Shown: positions 57,246 to 64,000 of the stretch, piece by piece | Layout of the letters: the number at the start of each line of letters is the position of its first letter | How positions within the stretch are numbered: position 1 is the first letter of the stretch | Assembly: GCA_040755395.1 (NCBI GenBank) | Contig: JBFMAX010000001.1 | Location: 124,001-188,000, forward strand | Reading direction: 5' to 3' | Length of the DNA: 64,000 nucleotides | Source: Nitrospirota bacterium | Lineage (GTDB): Bacteria > Nitrospirota > Nitrospiria > Nitrospirales > Nitrospiraceae | The notes under the pieces: model-generated | The model's input: the letters and a program-made list of their open reading frames with translations, nothing else | What the model was told of the DNA's origin: nothing | Database searches by the model: none | Program-made: the position numbers and the translations under genes

Positions 57246-57884
57246 ATGAACCAACAATACCGCGTCCTTCCTGGACCAGAGCATTTTTTGCCGCCTGCCG
57301 CGGCAACCATGGGCATCCGGCTTCCGAATCCCGGAGAAGCCCATATCAACGGCGTCATTGTTCCCGAAGAACAGGCGATGGAGGAAGCTGCCCGACAGTT
57401 TCTGATGGCGAAGGTTCCGACGATCTTTCCGGGTCCTCTCGTGCTCTGGGCATGGAATGAAAAAGCGGCCAAGAAAGCGACCGCCATTCGCCATCTCTAT
57501 GAGACCATCAAGGAATGCGTGCAGCCCGGACAGAAGCCCATGTTGATCCCCATGCCCGACTACCGACCGAAATATCCCAAGATCAACCCGGAAATCGAGA
57601 TCAATCCGAACCATCCGAATCTCACGATTTGGCACAACAAGATCGACTGCTGCATGTTTGTCGGTGTTCATTGTCATCAGGCGAATCTGTCGTTGAAAAT
57701 CATCCGGGGCGGGACTTCCTGCTATACGATCGCCATGTGCGCCCAAGCCGGTCACGAAGACGCCATGCTGTCGTTTCGCGATGCGACGCCTGAGAAAATC
57801 ATGCGACTGGCCGAATGGGTGCGCAAATTGAAAGGAACGGTCCAACCACGTTTGACTTCGGTCAAGAGTACGGCCTCAAACTGA
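57246..57884 (+). CDS. 2-oxoacid:ferredoxin oxidoreductase, D (delta-like) subunit
   Basis: 212 residues, first gene of the five-gene operon. Its position and length match ForD/PorD of the five-subunit oxidoreductases of Hydrogenobacter and Nitrospira. It has no ferredoxin-type clusters; there are scattered Cys (IDCCMFVGVHCHQAN, SCYTIAMC). RGGTSCYTIAMCAQAGHED resembles an end segment of gamma-like domains. The role in the complex is not established. The ATG follows GAGGAGAAGAACCTGGA. Whether the complex uses pyruvate or 2-oxoglutarate cannot be told from this subunit. Confidence 0.8.
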   Translation: MNQQYRVLPGPEHFLPPAAATMGIRLPNPGEAHINGVIVPEEQAMEEAARQFLMAKVPTIFPGPLVLWAWNEKAAKKATAIRHLYETIKECVQPGQKPMLIPMPDYRPKYPKINPEIEINPNHPNLTIWHNKIDCCMFVGVHCHQANLSLKIIRGGTSCYTIAMCAQAGHEDAMLSFRDATPEKIMRLAEWVRKLKGTVQPRLTSVKSTASN

Positions 57885-57922
57885 TGTTTGAGCGCCCGCG
57901 GCAGAGAAAGGAGGCTGGGGCC

Positions 57923-59134
57923 ATGGCAGAAGGAAAGTCGGTCATCGGGACGCAGAACAAGAAGGGACAGACGTACACAGATCCCTGGTATATGCTCCAT
58001 GAGGCCCCGCGCACGCCTTCGTTTTTCACCGGAAGCGAGGTCATCAAGGAAGCGATTCGTCGGGCGAGCTGCGACGTCATGATCGCTTATCCGATCACGC
58101 CTCAGAGCGAAGCGGCGGCGTTGATCGGCGAGTTGTTCGCCGAAGGTTACGTGGGCGACTACTTCCGGGGCGAGAGCGAGTTCGCCGTCATGTCGGAATG
58201 TGCGGGCGCCGCATTCGGAGGGGCCAGAGTGTTCACGACGACGGCCGGTCCCGGCACGATGCGGGCCATGGAAAACTTTCCGATGTGGGCCGGCGCACGG
58301 CTGCCGATTCAGATGATCGTCACGTGCCGCGGCATCAATTCGCCGCTCTCGATTCAACCGGATACGTTGGAAATTTCCTATCTCCTGAATACGGGCATGT
58401 TGGTGTGGCATGCCGAGACGGCGCAGGACTTCTTCGATTGGATATTGAAGGGATACATGGTGGCTGAAGAACCGGATGTCCATTTGCCGCTCGCGCTCTG
58501 CTGCGACGGCTTCTTCGTCACGCACACCAAAGACGTGGTGCACTTGACGCCAGCCGACATGTGTCTACCGCCTTATGATCCTTATCGCTCGCCCGTGCCC
58601 TGCATGGATATGGAGTGCCCGCCCGTGCGGATGATGCGCGACCCGTTCGTGATGAAGAGCAACTATATCAGCTACGCGACGCACGCAAGTTGGCAACAGG
58701 AAGTGTGGGCGGCGGTGGAGCGGTCCCGCAAGCATACGATTCACTGGCTCAACGGATTGATCGACGCGGAGAACACGGACGCCGACATTTTGATCGTGAC
58801 GTCGGGGACCGCAGTGTCGCAGGGACGAGAAGCCATTCGCCTGTTGGAAGACGAAGGCGTACGCTGCGGCCTGGTGAAGGTCAAGACGTTGCGTCCTTGG
58901 CCAGGGGACGAAATCCGCGAGGCGACGAAACACGCGAAGCATATCTTCGTGCCGGAGTTCAATGTCACCGGATGGTTGGCCAAGGAGATTCGGGCCACGA
59001 TTCCCAACAGCGATCGCGTCCATGCCGGTCCCCATGTCTGCGGCGGCATGACCATGCCGCCGGAAATCATTGTTTCTGAAATCAAGACGGCACTGGGGAT
59101 GCGGGCCATGTCGCTGGCCGGCCGCGGGAGCTGA
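57923..59134 (+). CDS. 2-oxoacid:ferredoxin oxidoreductase, alpha subunit
   Basis: 403 residues. EVIKEAIRRASCDVMIAYPITPQSEA opens the pyrimidine-binding TPP domain; GESEFAVMSECAGAAFGGARVFTTTAGPG is the conserved core, and the C-terminal part has the transketolase-C-like domain LVKVKTLRPWPGDEIREA with VPEFNVTGWLAKEI. With beta it makes the thiamine-dependent catalytic core that carboxylates acyl-CoA in the reductive TCA cycle. The ATG at 57923 follows AAGGAGGCTGGGGCC; an upstream ATG at 57815 overlaps the D gene and is rejected. Confidence 0.93.
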   Translation: MAEGKSVIGTQNKKGQTYTDPWYMLHEAPRTPSFFTGSEVIKEAIRRASCDVMIAYPITPQSEAAALIGELFAEGYVGDYFRGESEFAVMSECAGAAFGGARVFTTTAGPGTMRAMENFPMWAGARLPIQMIVTCRGINSPLSIQPDTLEISYLLNTGMLVWHAETAQDFFDWILKGYMVAEEPDVHLPLALCCDGFFVTHTKDVVHLTPADMCLPPYDPYRSPVPCMDMECPPVRMMRDPFVMKSNYISYATHASWQQEVWAAVERSRKHTIHWLNGLIDAENTDADILIVTSGTAVSQGREAIRLLEDEGVRCGLVKVKTLRPWPGDEIREATKHAKHIFVPEFNVTGWLAKEIRATIPNSDRVHAGPHVCGGMTMPPEIIVSEIKTALGMRAMSLAGRGS

Positions 59135-59209
59135 CGAAAGGTGTTTTCTCCGAGCGCCTGGAACCATCAGATTGGCGCTCGGCTCAGCAAGCTAGGGAAG
59201 GAGGCATCC

Positions 59210-60115
59210 ATGAGCAAAGAGCGAATCAAAATCGCACCGGAATTCTTCGAGATCATGCCGCCCGAGTATCAGGATTTGGTCCAGCGGGCCACGTTCGGCA
59301 AGGAAGACCGGGGCTGGAAAGATATCGGAACCACCAAGGAACTGATCGAAGAGCATTCGCTTTGCGCCGGATGCCCCGAGTCGATGGCCTTCCGATACAT
59401 CCTGGCGTCCCTGCCGAACCCCGAGGACACGGTGATGGTGGGATCGACCGGCTGCACCAGCCTGGTGTTTCCCCACGTCGCCGTGCACAACATCCACTCC
59501 CTGTTCGGCAATCAAAATGCCATCGCGTCCGGTCTCAAGCGCGCGCTGACCGTCCGGTTCCCCGGACGGATCAAGGATGTCGTTGTGTTGGCCGGCGACG
59601 GCGCGACGGTGGACATCGGATTGGACATGACGCTCCAGGCTTGGTTCCGCCAGGAAAAATTCACCACGATCTGCTTCGACAACGAACTCTACGCCAACAC
59701 CGGAGGCCAAGAGAGCGGACTGATGCAGAAAGGTTTTGTCGCCAAGATGGCGCCGGTCGGCAAAACCTTCGAAAAGGTGCGGCTCCCGGAGATCGCTCGC
59801 GAGTCCGGCTGTCATTACGTGGTCCAATGCACGGTCAGCAAGCCGTCGCTGGTGGAAAAGGTCGTCCGGAACGCCGTGTTCGTGGCTCGCGAGATCGGTC
59901 CGACCTATCTCCAACTCTACACTCCGTGCATCTTGGAGATCGGCAAGAACAGTATGGAAGGGCTCCAAGAGATGCGGGATTCGGAGAAACCGACCGAGCG
60001 ATTCGCCTATAGGGAATATGTGAGCGACGCCGCGAAGCAGTTCCTGGCGGAACTGGCCGCCAAGGAGAAGGAAAAGAAAGCGGCGGCGAAACAGTTGGCC
60101 GCGCAGGAAGCCTAA
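59210..60115 (+). CDS. 2-oxoacid:ferredoxin oxidoreductase, beta subunit
   Basis: 301 residues. SLCAGCPESMAFR near residue 55 has the Cys pair of the beta-subunit 4Fe-4S site; VLAGDGATVDIGLDMTLQAW to CFDNELYANTGGQ is the TPP-pyrophosphate site with GDG and the DN-type metal ligand, and the TGGQ that follows. VVQCTVSKPSLVEKVV and a helical Lys/Ala-rich C-terminus complete it. The ATG at 59210 is preferred because GGGAAGGAGGCATCC precedes it. Confidence 0.94.
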   Translation: MSKERIKIAPEFFEIMPPEYQDLVQRATFGKEDRGWKDIGTTKELIEEHSLCAGCPESMAFRYILASLPNPEDTVMVGSTGCTSLVFPHVAVHNIHSLFGNQNAIASGLKRALTVRFPGRIKDVVVLAGDGATVDIGLDMTLQAWFRQEKFTTICFDNELYANTGGQESGLMQKGFVAKMAPVGKTFEKVRLPEIARESGCHYVVQCTVSKPSLVEKVVRNAVFVAREIGPTYLQLYTPCILEIGKNSMEGLQEMRDSEKPTERFAYREYVSDAAKQFLAELAAKEKEKKAAAKQLAAQEA

Positions 60116-60152
60116 TCCAACCGGACGAGACGCGAGTCGGGGAGGACGGATC

Positions 60153-60860
60153 ATGATCAAGAAGAGACTGAATATCCGGATGTCGGGATTGGGAGGACAG
60201 GGTGCCGTGACCGCGGCTCATGTGATGGCCATGGCGGCGAACCGGGATGGGAAGTACGCGATTTCCAATCCGTTCTTCGGCGCGGAAAAACGGATGGCTC
60301 CGGCCGAGAGTTACTGCCGCATCGGGGTCGAGCGTATCTATGACCGCGGCGAACTGGTGTTTCCCGATGTGATCGAAGTGTTCCACCCCCAGGTGATCAC
60401 GATGGGGAAGAGTTACACCATGCCGTTCTACTCCGGCATCAAAGAAAACGGGCTGGTGATCATCAACTCGGACGTACCGCTGTTGTCCGAGGAAGACATC
60501 CAACGGCTGAAAGATCTGAACGTGGCGGTGTTTTACATCAAGGGGACGCAGATCGCCCTGGAGATCGCGGGAACCGAGTTGTCCACGAACATGACCATGA
60601 TCGGATCGGTGGCCGGCATCACCCAATGCGTCTCGTTGGAGGCTCTGGATCAGGCGCTTCAGGAACGGTTCGGCAAAAAGTTCGTGGCATCCGGCGGCAC
60701 GGCATCGTTGGACGAAGCGATCAAGAAAAAGTTTGCCAAGAAAGAAATGTTGCTGCAGAAAAACCTCGCGACCGTGAAGCGCGCCTATGAGTTGGGCGCG
60801 GAATGGGCCGAGAAGAACAACTTCGAGCTCAAGGTCGGGATGCCGGCCGTGGCAGCCTAA
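60153..60860 (+). CDS. 2-oxoacid:ferredoxin oxidoreductase, gamma subunit
   Basis: 235 residues. The N-terminal MSGLGGQGAVTAAHVMA is the GxGGQG signature of gamma subunits; NPFFGAEKRMAPAESYCRI is the next conserved block, and a helical C-terminus (about 180-235) follows. It is the coenzyme A-side subunit that joins alpha-beta to electron-transfer partners. The gene lies 37 bp after beta, with a GGGGAGGACGGATC ribosome site. Confidence 0.93.
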   Translation: MIKKRLNIRMSGLGGQGAVTAAHVMAMAANRDGKYAISNPFFGAEKRMAPAESYCRIGVERIYDRGELVFPDVIEVFHPQVITMGKSYTMPFYSGIKENGLVIINSDVPLLSEEDIQRLKDLNVAVFYIKGTQIALEIAGTELSTNMTMIGSVAGITQCVSLEALDQALQERFGKKFVASGGTASLDEAIKKKFAKKEMLLQKNLATVKRAYELGAEWAEKNNFELKVGMPAVAA

Positions 60861-60880
60861 CGAAAAAGGAACCGTGACGC

Positions 60881-61159
60881 ATGTATAATGTCGCGCAAGT
60901 CATCGAAGAAAAATGCGTAGCCAAGAAGGGCTGCCGTCTGTGCATCATGTACTGTCCCGAGGCGAACTGCCTCGATCTCAACGTCGCGAAAATGGTCGCC
61001 GAAGTGAACATCACCCGCTGCAAAGGCTGCGAACTCTGCGTCGTGGTCTGCAACGCCGCCAAGCACCAGGCAATCGAGATGTGCGCAGTCAGCGCCAACG
61101 GGGAGTTGCTTTCGAGAAAAGGCGAATCCGCGGCCCTGGGCCAAGCCTACCAGGGCTGA
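60881..61159 (+). CDS. 2-oxoacid:ferredoxin oxidoreductase, E (ferredoxin-type) subunit
   Basis: 92 residues, two 4Fe-4S cluster sites. The first is unusual: C12, then CRLCIMYCPEANC, giving spacing Cx5Cx2Cx3CP rather than the usual Cx2Cx2Cx3C. The second, CKGCELCVVVCNAAKHQAIE, is normal but lacks the Pro after the last Cys. The gene ends the D-A-B-G-E operon and is followed by a strong terminator. It probably passes low-potential electrons from reduced ferredoxin to the catalytic core. Confidence 0.88.
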   Translation: MYNVAQVIEEKCVAKKGCRLCIMYCPEANCLDLNVAKMVAEVNITRCKGCELCVVVCNAAKHQAIEMCAVSANGELLSRKGESAALGQAYQG

Positions 61160-61183
61160 TCGCTGCACGGAGCCATGTCACGG

Positions 61184-61216
61184 AACCCCATGGCGCTCTC
61201 GCTATGGGGTTTTTTG
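61184..61216 (+). terminator. intrinsic terminator of the oxidoreductase operon
   Basis: AACCCCATGGCG, a CTCT loop, CGCTATGGGGTT then TTTTTG: a stem of about 12 bp with one mismatch and a clear T-run. Confidence 0.88.
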
Positions 61217-61242
61217 TTGGGTGAGTTTGCACGAGGCGCGCC

Positions 61243-61515
61243 ATGATGGAAAGCGAAGACAACGTCGTGAGGTCGTTGATCATGGAGATCTCGACCCTGC
61301 TGAAGCAATTTCCCGAAGCGTTGGAGCGCCGGGCGGCCGAAATCCAGGCTACGGGTAAGGATCCGGAGCTGGCCGGCAAGCTTGCGAAAGGCGCCGATGC
61401 GATGCGGGACAGCGGGAACATCTATCTGAGTTGGGCCCGCCATTATGCCGCGCTGGCCGAAGGCACTTCCGACGCAGCGGACGACGAAGACGAATCTGAG
61501 GACTTCAACGTGTAG
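61243..61515 (+). CDS. small acidic helical protein of unknown function
   Basis: 90 residues. It is helical throughout (VRSLIMEISTLLKQFPEALERRAAEIQATG, then KLAKGADAMRDSGNIYLSWARHYAALAEG), followed by a very acidic C-terminal tail (DAADDEDESEDFN). No known family. It has ATGATG at the start without a strong ribosome site and lies beyond the terminator of the oxidoreductase operon, 88 bp before tRNA-Asn. Codon use looks like that of its neighbours, which is why I accept it. Confidence 0.6.
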   Translation: MMESEDNVVRSLIMEISTLLKQFPEALERRAAEIQATGKDPELAGKLAKGADAMRDSGNIYLSWARHYAALAEGTSDAADDEDESEDFNV

Positions 61516-61602
61516 GTTGAGGGGCCTCATCGACCGTCCATCGCCTCTCCCCGGCCGTTACGGTTTGTGCTACAATACGCCCCGTTTGCCGTCGGATACG
61601 AT

Positions 61603-61678
61603 TCCCCGGTAGCTCAGTTGGTAGAGCGGTCGGCTGTTAACCGATTGGTCGCAGGTTCGAGTCCTGCCCGGGGAGCCA
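61603..61678 (+). tRNA. tRNA-Asn (GUU)
   Basis: 76 nt including an encoded CCA. Acceptor TCCCCGG/CCGGGGA pairs; D arm AGCTCAGTTGGTAGAGC; anticodon loop CTGTTAA with GTT; T arm GCAGGTTCGAGTCCTGC. Confidence 0.97.
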
Positions 61679-61738
61679 CTCTTCTCTCAGACCGCTCTGC
61701 ATCAGCTGGAAGCCGGCGTTCTGCGTTTCCAAGCCTCA

Positions 61739-62767
61739 ATGGATCCCTTGAGTAGCCTCCCTCGTTTCGATCCACACCCGTTACTTCGAGACCCCCACGC
61801 CATGACCATCGTACCGCGCCTGTGGCCTCGCCGAGATCTTTTGCGCGACGTGCCGGTAGAGGCGCGGCTATTTTCCGTCGCGAAGGACACCAAACTGCTC
61901 GGTTTCTGCCATTGGCACAAAGACAAGAAGGCCTGCCGGACCGCCGTGCTGGTGCACGGGTTGGAGGGCTGCAGCGAATCGCACTACATGCGCGGGATCG
62001 CTGCAAAGGCCTGGCGGGCAGGCCTGAACGTCGTGCGGTTGAACCAGCGTAACTGCGGAGGAACCGAGGCCCTGACTCCGACGTTGTACAACAGCGGGCT
62101 CAGTGCGGATTACAAGGCCGTGGTCGAGGAACTGGCGAATGTCGACGGGCTGTCGGACATCTGGCTGGTCGGGTATTCCATGGGCGGCAATCTTGTTTTG
62201 AAGACGGCAGGCGAGGCGGGAGCCGATTTGCCCGCGCTGCGAGGCGTGTTGGCCGTTTGCCCCAATATCGATCCGGCGGCCTGCGTCAACGCGCTGGAAC
62301 AGCCACGCAATCGTCTGTACCATTCCTACTTTCTGAAACGCCTGAAGGCCAGAATGCGACGCAAGGCGGCGCTGTTTCCCGGCAAGTTCGACCTGTCGGA
62401 CTTGCGGGCCATCGGCACGATGCGGGAATTTGACGACCGGTACACGGCGCCGGACGGCGGCTATCGCGATGCTGCCGACTATTACGAGCGCGCCGGCGCA
62501 CGGCATGTGCTTGCTCAGGTCCGCGTGCCGACCGTTATCATGACCGCTCAAGACGACCCCTTTATCCCCTACATCACGTTCCAGACGTCCTCCCTGCGCA
62601 ACAATCCCCGCATCAGGCTGATCGCGCCCGTGCACGGAGGGCACTGCGGTTTTTTCCAACGCCTCAAACCGTGTGAGGACCGCTATTGGGTAGAAAACCG
62701 ACTCGTGGAGGTCATGGCGAAGGACCTCCGGCAATCTGAAGCGGCTGGGCGTTGCTCCCGCCGATGA
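61739..62767 (+). CDS. alpha/beta hydrolase, YheT-like
   Basis: 342 residues. It begins FDPHPLLRDPHAMTIVPRLWPR, the typical YheT/COG0429 start, then VLVHGLEGCSESHYMRGIA, LNQRNCGGTE and the nucleophile elbow VGYSMGGNLVLK. The triad is completed by Asp in TAQDDPFIP and His in VHGGHCGFF. Relatives are esterases of unclear natural substrate. The C-terminus ends SEAAGRCSRR and is variable. Start uncertain; the first Met is 60 bp after tRNA-Asn. Confidence 0.9.
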   Translation: MDPLSSLPRFDPHPLLRDPHAMTIVPRLWPRRDLLRDVPVEARLFSVAKDTKLLGFCHWHKDKKACRTAVLVHGLEGCSESHYMRGIAAKAWRAGLNVVRLNQRNCGGTEALTPTLYNSGLSADYKAVVEELANVDGLSDIWLVGYSMGGNLVLKTAGEAGADLPALRGVLAVCPNIDPAACVNALEQPRNRLYHSYFLKRLKARMRRKAALFPGKFDLSDLRAIGTMREFDDRYTAPDGGYRDAADYYERAGARHVLAQVRVPTVIMTAQDDPFIPYITFQTSSLRNNPRIRLIAPVHGGHCGFFQRLKPCEDRYWVENRLVEVMAKDLRQSEAAGRCSRR

Positions 62768-62835
62768 AGCCGTGGCACGGAGTACGCGGGATTCACTGGA
62801 AGGCCGGTTCGATCCGATGCGATGCTCGCGGCAGG

Positions 62836-64000
62836 TCAGTTAGAAAGCATCTCTTGGACCTTGTCCGCCAGCGTCCGGGGCATGATGGGCTTGGGCAGGA
62901 AGACGCATTGCTCCCCGACCCCGTTGGCCGAGATCGTGTCGCCTGTGTACCCGGAAATGAAGAGCACTTTGAGATCGGGAATGAACGCCGCAAGGTGTTG
63001 CGCCAAGGCCGGCCCGTTCATCCGCGGCATGATGACGTCGGCGATCACCAACTGGCATGCGCCGGCGTGCGTTTGCATAAGTTTAAGCGCTTCGACGCCG
63101 TCGGACGCCTCGAGGACGTGGTAGCCCTGAGTTCTGAGGATCGTCGCGATAAACGACCGGACTCCGTTCTCGTCTTCGACCACGAGCACGGTTTTGTAAT
63201 GCTCCGCCAGGCGTTCCGGAACAGTGAATGCCTGCGCGTCTTGGATTTTGGTCTCTATCCGGGGCAGGAGCACTTTGAAAGTTGACCCCCGTCCCGCTTC
63301 GCTGGCGACCTCAATATAGCCGCCGCTTTGCTTGACGATTCCATAGACCGTCGCGAGACCGAGCCCGGTTCCTTTGCCGACTTCCTTCGTGCTGAAGAAC
63401 GGCTCGAACAGCCGGGCTCGCGTTTCAGCGTCCATGCCGCAACCGGTATCCCGCACAGACAGGGCGACATAGCGGCCCGGCTTGGCTCCCGGATGCCGGC
63501 GGAGATAATCGTCGCTCAAGTGGACATTAGAAGTCTCGATCGTCACGACTCCTCCTTGCGGCATGGCATCGCGCGCATTGATGACCAGATTGAGGATGAC
63601 TTGTTCCAACTGCACCGGGTCGGCCAGCACCTCTCCTGCCTCCGGATTCAGCAAGGTCACAATCTTGATTTGCTCGCCGATGAGGCAGCGCAGAATCTCT
63701 TCCATGTCCCGGATCAACGCATTGAGCTCCAGGGGCTTTTGATCCAGAACCTGGTGGCGACTGAAGGCCAGCAACTTCTTGGTCAGGGCCGCGGCGCGCG
63801 AGCCGGCCTGACGGATCATATCCAAATCTTTCCGACAGGGATGATGAGCCAACTCCTCGGCCACAAGCTGGCTGTAGCCGTTGATGATCGTCAGCAGGTT
63901 GTTGAAATCGTGCGCGATGCCGCCGGCCAGCCTGCCGATCGCCTCCATTTTCTGCGCCTGCTGCAGCGCCTTCTCGGTCCGTTTGCGTTCGGTGATATCC
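62836..64000 (-). CDS. hybrid sensor histidine kinase, 5' part outside the window
   Basis: At least 387 residues are visible. It enters from beyond 64000 in DITERKRTEKALQQAQKMEA, the usual end of a PAS domain. HisKA is GRLAGGIAHDFNNLLTIING with phosphoacceptor His; the HATPase has LEQVILNLVINARDAMP (N-box), VRDTGCGMD (G1) and FFSTKEVGKGTGLGLATVYG (F/G2). The receiver domain has VLVVEDENGVR, the Asp in VIADVIMPRMNG and Lys in VFLPKP. It is a hybrid kinase with C-terminal receiver; signal and output partner are unknown. An internal Met at 63948 is not the true start. Confidence 0.93.
   Translation of the reverse strand, partial: DITERKRTEKALQQAQKMEAIGRLAGGIAHDFNNLLTIINGYSQLVAEELAHHPCRKDLDMIRQAGSRAAALTKKLLAFSRHQVLDQKPLELNALIRDMEEILRCLIGEQIKIVTLLNPEAGEVLADPVQLEQVILNLVINARDAMPQGGVVTIETSNVHLSDDYLRRHPGAKPGRYVALSVRDTGCGMDAETRARLFEPFFSTKEVGKGTGLGLATVYGIVKQSGGYIEVASEAGRGSTFKVLLPRIETKIQDAQAFTVPERLAEHYKTVLVVEDENGVRSFIATILRTQGYHVLEASDGVEALKLMQTHAGACQLVIADVIMPRMNGPALAQHLAAFIPDLKVLFISGYTGDTISANGVGEQCVFLPKPIMPRTLADKVQEMLSN

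Overview
The window is GC-rich bacterial chromosome, most likely from the phylum Nitrospirota and close to Nitrospira. The main evidence is a five-gene 2-oxoacid:ferredoxin oxidoreductase operon (57.2-61.2 kb) in the order D-A-B-G-E, as known from the reductive TCA cycle of Aquificales and Nitrospira. Core genes are dense, mostly on the minus strand, and often joined by ATGA or GTGATG overlaps.

Layout. 0-3.6 kb (+): the 3' end of an AraC-type regulator, a secreted protein with tandem CbiX/chelatase-like domains, and a run of small Cys-rich or thioredoxin-fold proteins. 3.6-4.8 kb (-): two bacterioferritin subunits behind a sigma70-like promoter with Fur-like boxes. 4.9-16 kb (-): RDD protein, mreB-mreC-mreD-mrdA-rodA, rng, dprA, topA (cell shape, RNA decay, DNA uptake/topology). 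16.2-30.3 kb: a SurA-like membrane protein (+), then on the minus strand ilvB-ilvN-ilvC, psd-pssA, a leucine T-box leader, leuA, a cupin gene, leuB, an NHL protein, asd, a DUF2905 protein, spoIID and queA. 30.6-35.8 kb is an accessory stretch: a glutaredoxin-like gene overlapping rnpB antisense, a lipoprotein and a PagL-like deacylase lying between rnpB and a partial copy of its promoter/5' end, an HNH-like protein, and a serine protease gene whose 3' end runs through dispersed repeats. 35.8-42 kb: M48 protease, RNase HIII, a zinc-ribbon coiled-coil protein, a CAU tRNA, rpoD and dnaG. 42.2-54.5 kb (-): rho-rpmE-prfA-prmC-murA-hisG-hisD-hisB-hisH-lipoprotein-[MITE]-hisA-hisF-hisIE-HIT. 54.6-64 kb (+): small conserved proteins, a TPR protein, the oxidoreductase operon, tRNA-Asn and an alpha/beta hydrolase, then a hybrid histidine kinase on the minus strand that runs off the end.

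How the genes work together. The ilv, leu and asd genes cover branched-chain and aspartate-family amino acid synthesis, and a T-box with a CUC specifier should tie leuA to uncharged tRNA-Leu. The his genes form a nearly complete pathway. The oxidoreductase has its own consensus promoter and terminator, as expected for a highly expressed central-carbon enzyme.

The least explained material is between genes: several families of short, self-complementary repeats inside operons, a 183-bp MITE-like element inside the his operon, and the duplicated rnpB 5' region.
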